Of a stretch of 35,029 nt of DNA, positions 8,671 through 15,643 are shown in pieces. Source of the DNA: Pseudomonadota bacterium (lineage in GTDB: Bacteria > Pseudomonadota > Gammaproteobacteria > Steroidobacterales > Woeseiaceae). How positions within the stretch are numbered: the first letter of the stretch is position 1; each line of letters opens with the position of its first letter. Location: NCBI GenBank assembly GCA_027618995.1, contig JAQCGO010000024.1:1-35029 (forward strand). Direction: 5' to 3'. A model generated the notes under the pieces. It saw only the letters and a program-made list of their open reading frames with translations, was not told the origin of the DNA and made no database searches. A program made the position numbers and the translations under genes.

Positions 8671-8800
8671 TGACCGCAGCAATATCGGCGACAACTTCTG
8701 TCAGGGCCGCCCAGGCCGCGGAACCCGGGATTGCGGCGGCCACAGCAGCAGCAACGGCAGAGTGCAGGAATTTACGACGGTTCTTGATCGAGTCCCCCAA
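8670..8800 (-). pseudogene. Tat signal and N-terminus of a lost FAD-linked oxidoreductase
   Basis: On the minus strand a frame from a TTG at 8800 reads GDSIKNRRKFLHSAVAAAVA and continues AAIPGSAAWAALTEVVADIAAVT. This is a clear twin-arginine signal (NRRKFL), hydrophobic core and AWA-type cleavage site, followed by LTEVVADIAAVT, which resembles the start of exported FAD-binding (berberine-bridge/PF01565-type) oxidases. The homology stops near 8670, exactly where the plus-strand ICMT-like gene also loses its C-terminus. The rest of the protein, normally several hundred residues, is absent. No ribosome binding site is obvious before the TTG, so the true start is uncertain. The family name is tentative; the Tat signal is secure. 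Confidence 0.6.
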
Positions 8801-8873
8801 TTTATTATTGTTTTCGCCGCTGTGGGCGACATGGCGCCAGTATACTGCTGCCGGTCTGCAAGGAATAGAACCG

Positions 8874-10394
8874 ATGGCAAGACGAAGTCACCGCGAGAAA
8901 AGAACCGTCAATGCGATTCGCCAGTTGCCCTGGGGCGAATTGCGCAATCCGTATGCGCCCATCGAAATCCTGAGCGCAGACCAGGTTGAAACGATTATTG
9001 ATACGGCGCTCAAGGTTCTCGCTACACAGGGCGTGCGCTTTCTTGAGCCCGGTAGCCGCAAGACGTTGCGCGAAGCTGGCGCCGATGTCGACGAAGCGAG
9101 CAATATCGTGCGCTTTGACCCGGACCTGGTGCGTGAGAAAGTGGCGCTTGCTCCGGACTCGTTCGAGTTGCGCGCGCGCAATCCGGCTCACGATCTCAAG
9201 GTCGGGGGTAACAATATTATCTTCGGTTCGGTCGGTGGTCCGGCGTTCTGCAGCGATCTGGAAAAAGGGCGCAGGCCGGGAAACTACGCCGAGCAATGTG
9301 ACTATTTGCGCCTGATTCAGAGCCTGAACGTAATTCAGCATGAAGGCGGCGGTCCCTTCGAGGCGATGGACCTGCCGGGCGAAACCCGGCACCTCGATCT
9401 TTACCTCGCGCAACATCGACTGCTGGACAAGAACTGCCAGGCAAACGCCCTGGGGCGCGAGCGCACCATTGATGCGATCGAGATGACCTGTATCGCGTTG
9501 GGTATCGATCGCGAGGAGTTGCGGAAACGACCAGCTGTATTGGCGATCATCAACACCAATTCGCCGATGCAATTGGACATTCCAATGACCGAAGGCATCG
9601 TCGAACTTGCAACGGCAGGCCAGGCGGTTTGCGTCACGCCGTTCACGCTGGCAGGTTCCATGAGCCCGGCGACGCTGGCCGGAACGCTGATGCAGCAAAC
9701 AGCGGAAGTGCTTGCCGGTATCACGTTCACGCAAGTCGTTCAGCCCGGTACGCCGGTCATGTACGGCAGCTTTGCCTCGAATGTTGACATGCGTACGGGG
9801 GCTCCCGCATTGGGCACGCCCGAGTATACGAAGGCCGCGCAGGCGAGCGGACAGATTGCACGGCGGCTGGGCCTGCCGTTTCGTTCGAGTAACACCACGG
9901 TGTCCAATTGCGTTGATGCGCAAGCCGCGTTCGAAAGCCAGATGTCCCTGTGGGGCTCCGTGATGGGCCACGCAAATCTCGTCAACCATGCGGCGGGCTG
10001 GCTCGAAGGCGGCCTCACGGCCTCGTACGAGAAGCTGATTATCGATGCCGAGATGCTGCAGATGATGGCCGAGTACCTGCGACCCATCGCGGTCAACGAC
10101 GATGAACTCGCGGTGGATGCGATCGCCGAAGTCGGGCCCGGCGGGCATCATTTCGGAACCAGCCACACGATGCAGCGTTACGAGTCCGCGTTCTACCTGC
10201 CGATATTGTCGAATCGGCAGAACTTCGAGGCCTGGCAGGAATCCGGCAGCATCGATATCGCGATACAGGCCAACGCCACCTGGAAACAACTGCTCAGGGA
10301 ATACCAGCAGCCGCCATTGGATCCCGCCATCGACGAGGCGCTCGTCGATTACGTCGCCAGGCGCAAGAAGGAGCTCCGCGGGTTGCGCCATTAG
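8874..10394 (+). CDS. MttB-family (trimethylamine methyltransferase-like) corrinoid methyltransferase, non-pyrrolysine
   Basis: A 506-residue cytoplasmic protein of the MttB superfamily, which moves a methyl group from a quaternary or tertiary amine to a corrinoid protein. Recognisable segments include LATQGVRFLEPGSR near the N-terminus, the central NTNSPMQLDIPMTEGIVELA and TPFTLAGSMSPATLAGTL, and C-terminal EVGPGGHHFGTSHTM. True TMA methyltransferases carry a pyrrolysine TAG in the middle. This frame has none, so it belongs with non-pyrrolysine homologues such as the glycine betaine enzyme MtgB. The ATG at 8874 has AAGGA about ten bases upstream; the frame is open upstream to 8016 but that part overlaps the PepSY and ICMT-like genes. 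No cognate corrinoid protein gene is adjacent, so substrate and partner are unknown. Betaine is suggested only by the BetA-like gene 7 kb away. Confidence 0.88.
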   Translation: MARRSHREKRTVNAIRQLPWGELRNPYAPIEILSADQVETIIDTALKVLATQGVRFLEPGSRKTLREAGADVDEASNIVRFDPDLVREKVALAPDSFELRARNPAHDLKVGGNNIIFGSVGGPAFCSDLEKGRRPGNYAEQCDYLRLIQSLNVIQHEGGGPFEAMDLPGETRHLDLYLAQHRLLDKNCQANALGRERTIDAIEMTCIALGIDREELRKRPAVLAIINTNSPMQLDIPMTEGIVELATAGQAVCVTPFTLAGSMSPATLAGTLMQQTAEVLAGITFTQVVQPGTPVMYGSFASNVDMRTGAPALGTPEYTKAAQASGQIARRLGLPFRSSNTTVSNCVDAQAAFESQMSLWGSVMGHANLVNHAAGWLEGGLTASYEKLIIDAEMLQMMAEYLRPIAVNDDELAVDAIAEVGPGGHHFGTSHTMQRYESAFYLPILSNRQNFEAWQESGSIDIAIQANATWKQLLREYQQPPLDPAIDEALVDYVARRKKELRGLRH

Positions 10395-10427
10395 GCAGCC
10401 GCACAGCGCTTGATAGGGTTCCGTATA

Positions 10428-10444
10428 TGAAATAATTTATTTCA
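10428..10444. promoter_or_regulatory. Perfect AT-rich palindrome just before a DUF6502 gene
   Basis: TGAAATAA-T-TTATTTCA is an 8-bp perfect inverted repeat with a one-base centre, ending four bases before the ATG at 10448. In a GC-rich region a 17-base AT-only palindrome at this position looks like an operator, perhaps for autoregulation by the helix-turn-helix-like protein that follows. There is no ribosome binding site between it and the start codon, so the transcript may be leaderless with the palindrome inside the core promoter. Confidence 0.5.
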
Positions 10445-10447
10445 AAT

Positions 10448-11245
10448 ATGGAAAACCCAAAGCACACCATCATTTCGGCTTTTCGCCTGATTTTTCGCCC
10501 GATGGTGAAGATCCTGTTACTTGCAGGCGTGACCTGGAAGGAAATTGCTGAGGTGGCCAAGGCGACCTATGTCGAAGTCGCAAGCACCGAATTTGGTATT
10601 CGCGGGCGGCTGACAAATGTTTCGCGTGTGGCGATCCTGACCGGATTTACGCGCAAAGAGGTCGCACGCCTGCGGGAGCTTCTCGGCAGCGAAGACTCGC
10701 AAATCACCGCGAAAATGAATCACGCCACGCGGGTACTGAGCGGCTGGTACAGCGATCCCGCATTTCTGAGCGCCAAGGGCGCGCCGTTGGCGCTGGAAGC
10801 TGAAGGTGCGGGTGCGTCGTTCGCAATGCTCTGCCGGCGTTATGCAAGTGACGTGCCGGCAACGACGATGCTGAAGGAACTCAAGTACGTCGGCGCCGTC
10901 AAGGAAACGCCAGCCGGTGAGCTGGTTGTACAAACCCGCTATTACATGCCATTGCAGATGGACCCGAAGCAAATCCTGAGGTCCGGTGCGGTGCTGCAGG
11001 ACCTCGGCAACACCGTGGCACACAACCTGTTTCGCAAAGAAGGTGAAGCGGCGCGATTCGAACGCCGCGCAACCGGCACGCGTGTCGCCGCCGAGGCAGT
11101 GCCGGCATTTCAGGCTTACCTCGAAGACGAGGGACAGGCATTTCTTGAGCGGGTAGATGTGTGGCTTATAGAACACGAACTGGACGACGACAGCAGCGCC
11201 AAGGGAATTCGCCTTGGCCTGGGTGCGTACTGGATTGAACAATGA
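10448..11245 (+). CDS. DUF6502 family protein, possible DNA-binding regulator
   Basis: A 265-residue soluble protein of the DUF6502 type. The first 70 residues contain helix-turn-helix-like sequence (GVTWKEIAEVAKATYVEVAS and VSRVAILTGFTRKEVARLRE), which suggests DNA binding. The rest (HATRVLSGWYSDPAFL, FAMLCRRYASDVPATTMLKE) is a domain of unknown role. No signal peptide or membrane segment is seen. The ATG at 10448 lacks a ribosome binding site and sits next to a perfect palindrome. Its end overlaps an alternative start of the DUF5666 lipoprotein by four bases, and this gene pair recurs in related genomes as far as I know, so a regulator/envelope-protein partnership is plausible. Function is not established. 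Confidence 0.75.
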   Translation: MENPKHTIISAFRLIFRPMVKILLLAGVTWKEIAEVAKATYVEVASTEFGIRGRLTNVSRVAILTGFTRKEVARLRELLGSEDSQITAKMNHATRVLSGWYSDPAFLSAKGAPLALEAEGAGASFAMLCRRYASDVPATTMLKELKYVGAVKETPAGELVVQTRYYMPLQMDPKQILRSGAVLQDLGNTVAHNLFRKEGEAARFERRATGTRVAAEAVPAFQAYLEDEGQAFLERVDVWLIEHELDDDSSAKGIRLGLGAYWIEQ

Positions 11246-11265
11246 GAATGGTTGAGGACAAGGCA

Positions 11266-12441
11266 ATGAAAATTTTCGGAATCTGCGCACTGGTATTAAG
11301 CATCGCGCTTGTGGCCTGCGGCGGCGGTGGCAACTCGGTCGCAGGCATTGACGCAGGCGGCGCGCCGGTCAAAGTCAGCGTAGTGGCCAAAGGCACCATT
11401 GCCGGATTCGGCAGCATCATCGTCAACGGCGTTCGTTACGAGACGACGACAGCGAGTATCGACAACGATGGCGTCGTGGGCATGCAGTCCGACCTCAAGG
11501 TGGGCCAGGTGGTGTTGGTCAAAGGCTCGCTCGACGCCGGTGGCACCAACGGATCTGCCGATTCGGTCAGCTTTGGCGACCTGGTCGAAGGACCGATCAG
11601 CGCAGTGGACACCGTTGCCGGCACGATCACCGTGCTTGGGCAACTTGTCTTCATCGATGCAGATACTTCGTTCGACGACAGCATTTCGCCGCCGTCCATC
11701 GATGGCCTGGCGGTAAACGATATCGTCGAAGTTAGCGGCTTCATGCGCGCCGACGGTTCGATCAATGCTACGCGCATTGAAGGCAAGCCCGCCGGCACCG
11801 AGTTCGAGGTGACAGGCGAGGTCAGCAATCTGACGGCCACCACGTTTCAGATCAATAGTCTTGTAGTCGACTTCAGCATGGCACAACTCGACGACTTTCC
11901 CAGTGGGTCACCGCAACTCGGGCAGCTCGTTGAGGCCAAGGGCCAGAACCTCGGCGGCAGCGGTCAGCTACTCGCGACCCGGGTTGAATTCAAGGGCAAC
12001 GATCTGGGCGCAGACGCCGGTGATCGCGTGGAGATCGAAGGTTTCATTACACGCTTCGCCTCTGCCACCGATTTTGATGTCGAAGGCATTCCGGTCACGA
12101 CCAGCGGCTCTACAGTTTTCGTCAACGGCACGGCGGCCGACCTTGGCATCAATCGCAAGGTGGAAGTCGAAGGCACGATTGGCACAACCGGTGTCATCAG
12201 CGCCACGAAAGTCGAGCTGGAGCTTTCCAACTTCATCCACATCGAGGGCATGGTAGAAGCCAAGGGCACCTCGTCACTAACCATTTTCGGCATTCCGATG
12301 GGCATCAACAGCCAGACGCGACTCGAAGATAAAAGCTCCGCAGACGTACAGTCGTTCAGCCTGGCGAACATCAATGTCGGTGACTACCTCGAAACCCGCG
12401 GCTACGAGGATGCGACCGGCGTAGTCGCGACCCTGGTCTAG
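11266..12441 (+). CDS. DUF5666 repeat lipoprotein, interrupted by an in-frame amber codon
   Basis: From the ATG at 11266 (GGACAAGG upstream) a lipoprotein signal with lipobox LVAC precedes a Gly-rich tether (CGGGGNS). Then follow successive repeats of about 65-70 residues of the DUF5666 type: VEGPISAVDTVAGTITVLGQ, VTGEVSNLTATTFQINSLVV, IEGFITRFASATDFDVEGIP and IEGMVEAKGTSSLTIFGIPM. These are small beta-barrel-like (OB-fold-like) modules of unknown role exposed in the envelope. The frame stops at TAG 12439-12441, but the next 79 codons continue in frame with a fifth repeat. The visible product of 391 residues is therefore probably a truncated version of a 471-residue protein. An upstream ATG at 11242 overlaps the DUF6502 stop but would spoil the signal peptide. 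Confidence 0.8.
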   Translation: MKIFGICALVLSIALVACGGGGNSVAGIDAGGAPVKVSVVAKGTIAGFGSIIVNGVRYETTTASIDNDGVVGMQSDLKVGQVVLVKGSLDAGGTNGSADSVSFGDLVEGPISAVDTVAGTITVLGQLVFIDADTSFDDSISPPSIDGLAVNDIVEVSGFMRADGSINATRIEGKPAGTEFEVTGEVSNLTATTFQINSLVVDFSMAQLDDFPSGSPQLGQLVEAKGQNLGGSGQLLATRVEFKGNDLGADAGDRVEIEGFITRFASATDFDVEGIPVTTSGSTVFVNGTAADLGINRKVEVEGTIGTTGVISATKVELELSNFIHIEGMVEAKGTSSLTIFGIPMGINSQTRLEDKSSADVQSFSLANINVGDYLETRGYEDATGVVATLV

Positions 12442-12681
12442 CGCGAGGATTTCGACGGCGACGTGGCGATACGGGCCTTTGTGGACTCGGTCAGCGATCC
12501 GAACTTCACGATTTGTGGCGTCATGATCGAGACCAATGGCGGCACGACTTTTCGCGACCTGAGCGATCGAGTTATCGGTGCCAACGCGTTCTTCGGCCAG
12601 GCGATGGGCCGCCTGGTCGAGGCCGACGGTGCGCCAAGTAACGGTGGCATCCTGGCGGACGAGGTCGAATTCGAGGATTGA
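12442..12681 (+). pseudogene. Remainder of the DUF5666 lipoprotein after the amber codon
   Basis: Directly after TAG 12439-12441 the same frame reads REDFDGDVAIRAFVDSVSDP and then TICGVMIETNGGTTFRDL, ending ILADEVEFED at TGA 12679-12681. The pattern (IRAFVDSVSDPNFTICGVMI) repeats the DUF5666 modules upstream, and the family typically has an acidic linker at this point. A GTG at 12463 could start translation but has no ribosome binding site. One substitution (for example GAG to TAG) explains the interruption. Read-through, a nonsense mutation or a base-call error are all possible. Confidence 0.7.
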
Positions 12682-12817
12682 GCGGCAAGCCGGGTTGCAT
12701 GTGAGTTGCCGCGTTTTGCACTATTCTGTTTCTGTAAGGAGATAATCGGATAAGCGATCGGCGCTGAGTAGAAACAGGAAAACGCCATGCACGAAGCACA
12801 CCACCAGGCGCGGTCTG

Positions 12818-13480
12818 ATGCGGCTTAACGCAGATTTTTCGCAAAAAGTCGTCGTCCGCCCGGCGGACTATCACTGGGTTGACTCACCGATGCCCGGCGT
12901 CGAGCGCATGATGCTGGACCGGATCGGCGACGAGGTGGCACGAGCGACTTCGTTGGTGCGTTACGCGCCCAACAGCGTTTTCTCGAAGCATGTGCACGGC
13001 GGCGGCGAAGAATTCTTCGTGCTCGATGGTGAATTCGGTGACGAGCACCAGCTCTACCCGGCAGGCACCTATGCCAGGAATCCGGCTGGCAGCAAGCATT
13101 CACCGCGCGTCGGTGAACCGGGTGCCGTAATACTGGTAAAACTGCATCAGATCGATGCCGAGGATCGGCGGCAGTGCGCGATCAACACCCGTGAGGCGAA
13201 TTGGTCGCCCGGGCTGGTGCCGGGCCTCAAGGTGCTGAATTTGCACCAGTTTGCGCGCGAACAGGTCGCCCTGGTGCAGTGGGCGCCGGGCACACAATTC
13301 AACACGCACACGCACTGGGGCGGGGAAGAAGTGTTTGTCATTGACGGTGTCTTTCATGACGAGCATGGTACGTATCCGGCCGGAACCTGGATTCGCAGCC
13401 CGCACCTGAGCAGCCATACGCCGTTCACCCGGGACGAGGGCGCCCTGATTTATGTGAAAGTGGGCCACCTCGCGGAGTAA
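12818..13480 (+). CDS. Bicupin protein, ChrR-type cupin domains
   Basis: A 220-residue cytoplasmic protein made of two cupin domains. Each has the metal-binding pattern: KHVHGGGEEFFVLDGEFGDE with later GSKHSP in the first, and THTHWGGEEVFVIDGVFHDE with later SSHTP in the second. The His-His-Glu-His sets are intact, so each half can bind a metal such as zinc, iron or manganese. The sequence resembles the C-terminal cupin of the anti-sigma factor ChrR, but the N-terminal zinc anti-sigma domain is missing and no ECF sigma gene is adjacent. It may be a sensor or a dioxygenase-like enzyme. The ATG at 12818 begins MRLNADFS, which is how I remember family members starting; another ATG at 12787 runs into a stop. 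Confidence 0.8.
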   Translation: MRLNADFSQKVVVRPADYHWVDSPMPGVERMMLDRIGDEVARATSLVRYAPNSVFSKHVHGGGEEFFVLDGEFGDEHQLYPAGTYARNPAGSKHSPRVGEPGAVILVKLHQIDAEDRRQCAINTREANWSPGLVPGLKVLNLHQFAREQVALVQWAPGTQFNTHTHWGGEEVFVIDGVFHDEHGTYPAGTWIRSPHLSSHTPFTRDEGALIYVKVGHLAE

Positions 13481-13495
13481 CGAGATACTTTGCAC

Positions 13496-13672
13496 ATGCC
13501 ACTGAAATCAAAACGGTTGACGCTCGCGCCGATGACGCACGACGATTTCGAGCTATTCGTGCGTGACATCCTGACCGATCCAGAGGTGTATGGGAGTACC
13601 GAGATGTATTTGTATCACTACAATGTGCAACATCAGGACCCGCATGATGCACCACAAGGAATAGACAACTGA
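13496..13672 (+). pseudogene. GNAT acetyltransferase N-terminal fragment
   Basis: From the ATG at 13496 the first 30 residues (LKSKRLTLAPMTHDDFELFV, then RDILTDPEV) match the N-terminal strand and helix of RimJ/RimL-type GNAT N-acetyltransferases. After TDPEV the similarity ends, and the following YGSTEMYLYHYNVQHQDPHD does not look like GNAT sequence. A stop occurs after 58 residues, whereas the family is about 170-190. The acetyl-CoA-binding core is absent. The break lies near 13590 and the sequence after it, up to the lipocalin, is of unknown origin. Confidence 0.6.
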
Positions 13673-14214
13673 CTGGCTCGAAAACATTCGCTTCGATTCT
13701 CGTTTTCTCTGTGATCCTTGTATCGGCATGCACTGGCTTGCCAAAAGGTGCAAGTGCTATTTCCGGCTTCGAGCTGGATCGCTATCTCGGCACGTGGTAC
13801 GAAATCGCTCGCCTCGATCATAGCTTTGAGCGCCGACTCAGCAATGTTTCAGCCTCCTACACATTGCGTGACGACGGTGGAGTGCGGGTGTTGAACAAAG
13901 GGTTCAGCAAGGCAAAAGGCGAGTGGGACGAGGCGATCGGCAAAGCCTATTTCGTCGACTCGCCCGACGTTGGCAGGCTCAAAGTGTCTTTTTTCGGGCC
14001 GTTCTATGGTGGCTACAATATCCTCGAACTGGATCTGGAAAATTACGAATACGCGCTGGTTGCCGGCCCGAATCGCTCTTACCTCTGGATTCTGGCCCGG
14101 TCTTCGGAACTGCCCACGGATATCGTGGAATCGCTCGTTGCCAAAGCACGAAATCTTGATTTCCCGGTGGACGAACTGATTTATGTTTCCCACGATCCGG
14201 TCGCTGCGGAATAG
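13669..14214 (+). CDS. Blc-type lipocalin lipoprotein
   Basis: Outer-membrane-anchored lipocalin that binds lipids or other hydrophobic ligands. The mature part has the family hallmarks: GFELDRYLGTWYEIARLDHS (the GxW motif), YTLRDDGG, KVSFFGPFYGGYNILELD and YALVAGPNRSYLWILARS. A lipoprotein signal (SKTFASILVFSVILVSAC) requires translation to begin near 13669, where the only candidate is CTG with AAGGA eight bases before it. A GTG at 13711 would leave just five residues before the lipobox cysteine. So this gene either uses a rare CTG start or lost its ATG when the GNAT junction formed. The next gene follows after six bases, suggesting an operon. Confidence 0.8.
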   Translation: MTGSKTFASILVFSVILVSACTGLPKGASAISGFELDRYLGTWYEIARLDHSFERRLSNVSASYTLRDDGGVRVLNKGFSKAKGEWDEAIGKAYFVDSPDVGRLKVSFFGPFYGGYNILELDLENYEYALVAGPNRSYLWILARSSELPTDIVESLVAKARNLDFPVDELIYVSHDPVAAE

Positions 14215-14220
14215 CGACAA

Positions 14221-15150
14221 ATGCAAGTAACAATCATCGGTGGCACAGGTTTTGTCGGTAGCTACCTGAGCGACAAGCTGCTGGCGGCCGGGCATACAGT
14301 TTGCTTGCTCGTGCGAAAGGGCAGCGAGAGCAAGGTTCGACAAGCTGCGGCGGTTCGAACGGTGACGGGCGACATTGCCGATAGTGATTCCCTGCGTCGC
14401 GCGCTCGAAGGGTCAGATGCGGTTATCTATAACGTTGGCATATTGCGCGAGACAAGGGCACCAGGGTGTACGTTCGAATCGACGCAGCATGAGGGGCTGG
14501 TCAATACCGTCAACGGGGCGCTCGAAGTCGGTGTTCGGCGACTCATCCTCATGAGTGCCAATGGCGTCAAGATTCCAGGCACGCCGTACCAGGAAACCAA
14601 GTGTCGCGCCGAGGACTTCGCGTTCCGGAGCGGCCTCGAGGTTACCGTGTTTCGGCCATCCGTGATTTTCGGCAATCCGCGCGGCTTGACGGAATTTGCA
14701 ACGCAGCTTTTCGCGCAAATGGTTCGCCCACCGATTCCTGCCGTCAACTTTGTCAAGGGCATCGGCCCGGAGGCCGGTGCGGTAGTGATGTCGCCGATTC
14801 ACGTCGAGGACGTCGCCAGTGCATTTCTGGTGGCGCTTGAAAATGAGCAGTGCATTGGAAAAACCTACGCCCTGGGAGGGCCGGAAATCTTGTCCTGGAA
14901 AGAGATGGTATCGAGAATCGCAACAACGGCCGGTCGCAACAAGTGGTTTATGCCCATGCCCATCGGCTTGATGAGGCTGGCTGCGACGTTTCTGGACTGG
15001 GTGCCGTTTTTCCCAGTTACGCGCGACCAGCTGACGATGCTGGAGGAGGGAAATGTCGCAGACCCGGCTATAGTGAGAGGCCTGATCGGCAGAGAGCCGA
15101 ACGCTTTTAACACAAGGAACCTTGCTTATCTTGGCAACTCGGAAAAATGA
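14221..15150 (+). CDS. NAD(P)-binding SDR protein, NDUFA9-like atypical family
   Basis: A 309-residue atypical short-chain dehydrogenase. The Rossmann motif GGTGFVGSYL is at residues 7-16, VTGDIADSDSLRRALEGSDAVI follows as in NmrA/NDUFA9-like proteins, and YQETKCRAED stands where the SDR YxxxK would be (Tyr and Lys both present). FRPSVIFGNPRG, VEDVASAFLVAL and TYALGGPE are typical of this group. Such proteins may reduce a quinone or lipid-like substrate or act as a non-catalytic subunit; the substrate is unknown. It follows the lipocalin by six bases and is probably co-transcribed with it. A lipocalin next to an NDUFA9-like SDR recalls the stress-induced lipid-modification genes present further right. 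Confidence 0.85.
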   Translation: MQVTIIGGTGFVGSYLSDKLLAAGHTVCLLVRKGSESKVRQAAAVRTVTGDIADSDSLRRALEGSDAVIYNVGILRETRAPGCTFESTQHEGLVNTVNGALEVGVRRLILMSANGVKIPGTPYQETKCRAEDFAFRSGLEVTVFRPSVIFGNPRGLTEFATQLFAQMVRPPIPAVNFVKGIGPEAGAVVMSPIHVEDVASAFLVALENEQCIGKTYALGGPEILSWKEMVSRIATTAGRNKWFMPMPIGLMRLAATFLDWVPFFPVTRDQLTMLEEGNVADPAIVRGLIGREPNAFNTRNLAYLGNSEK

Positions 15151-15169
15151 AATCGTCGTAAACGATAGC

Positions 15170-15643
15170 ATGCAGTCGGGTTATCGCTATGTTTTGTCGG
15201 CACCAACCGGGGGAGGATTTCATCTGGATTTTCAACCGGACCTGACGCCGAAAGAAATGCTGGAGCTCGGCGTGTTTGGCGGCAAATACATAACGGACTG
15301 CCAGGATGAATTTCCGAGGAGCTGGTTTGCGAAGGCCAAGCTCAGTCCCGGTCGGGCTGATCCGAAGATCAACTACTTTGGTGTCGCCGCGTCGCAGTCA
15401 CTTGCAGAGTGGCGACGCAAAGGGTGGATCTGGCACGAAGACCCACGCGGCTGGTTTCAATGGTATTGCCGTTATTACCTGGGCCGACGCTGTGACGACG
15501 ACGATCGGCAGATAAAACGCTGGCGGGCAATGCGCCGGCATATCGCGCAGATTAGAAAGAACTGCGATGAATACGACCTCAACTGCCGCCCCAAGCAGCG
15601 GCAGGCACTGCTGCATTGGGCTTACGACTCACGAACTAGCTGA
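15170..15643 (+). CDS. Conserved hypothetical protein, Trp- and Arg-rich
   Basis: A 157-residue soluble protein with a very regular sequence and no signal peptide. It is conserved in bacteria and some eukaryotes as far as I recall, without known function. Notable blocks are ELGVFGGKYITDC, FPRSWFAKAKLS, NYFGVAASQSLAEWRRKGWI, DPRGWFQWYCRYYLGRR and RQALLHWAYDSR. The density of Trp, Tyr and Arg suggests a nucleic-acid or base interaction, but that is speculation. An ATG at 15170 gives the cleanest start; the frame is open back to a TTG at 15122 inside the SDR gene. Its stop overlaps the end of the convergent FAD oxidoreductase gene by eight bases. Confidence 0.75.
   Translation: MQSGYRYVLSAPTGGGFHLDFQPDLTPKEMLELGVFGGKYITDCQDEFPRSWFAKAKLSPGRADPKINYFGVAASQSLAEWRRKGWIWHEDPRGWFQWYCRYYLGRRCDDDDRQIKRWRAMRRHIAQIRKNCDEYDLNCRPKQRQALLHWAYDSRTS

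Noticed and set aside
8805..10391. Minus-strand open frame (528 codons) opposite the MttB gene
   Set aside because: Antisense shadow of a strongly conserved gene; no recognisable motif and very Arg/Gln/His-rich.
8874..12681. Amber recoding (pyrrolysine) suggested by an MttB gene near in-frame TAG codons
   Set aside because: The MttB frame has no internal TAG, and TAG is the normal stop of many intact genes here (MttB, lipocalin 1, FAD oxidoreductase, GMC, response regulator, FAD amine oxidase, CFA synthase, dgcA). No pyl genes were seen. The two interrupted genes are not methyltransferases.
12818..13480. Calling the bicupin an anti-sigma factor ChrR
   Set aside because: The N-terminal zinc-binding anti-sigma domain is missing and no ECF sigma gene is adjacent; only the cupin parts are present.
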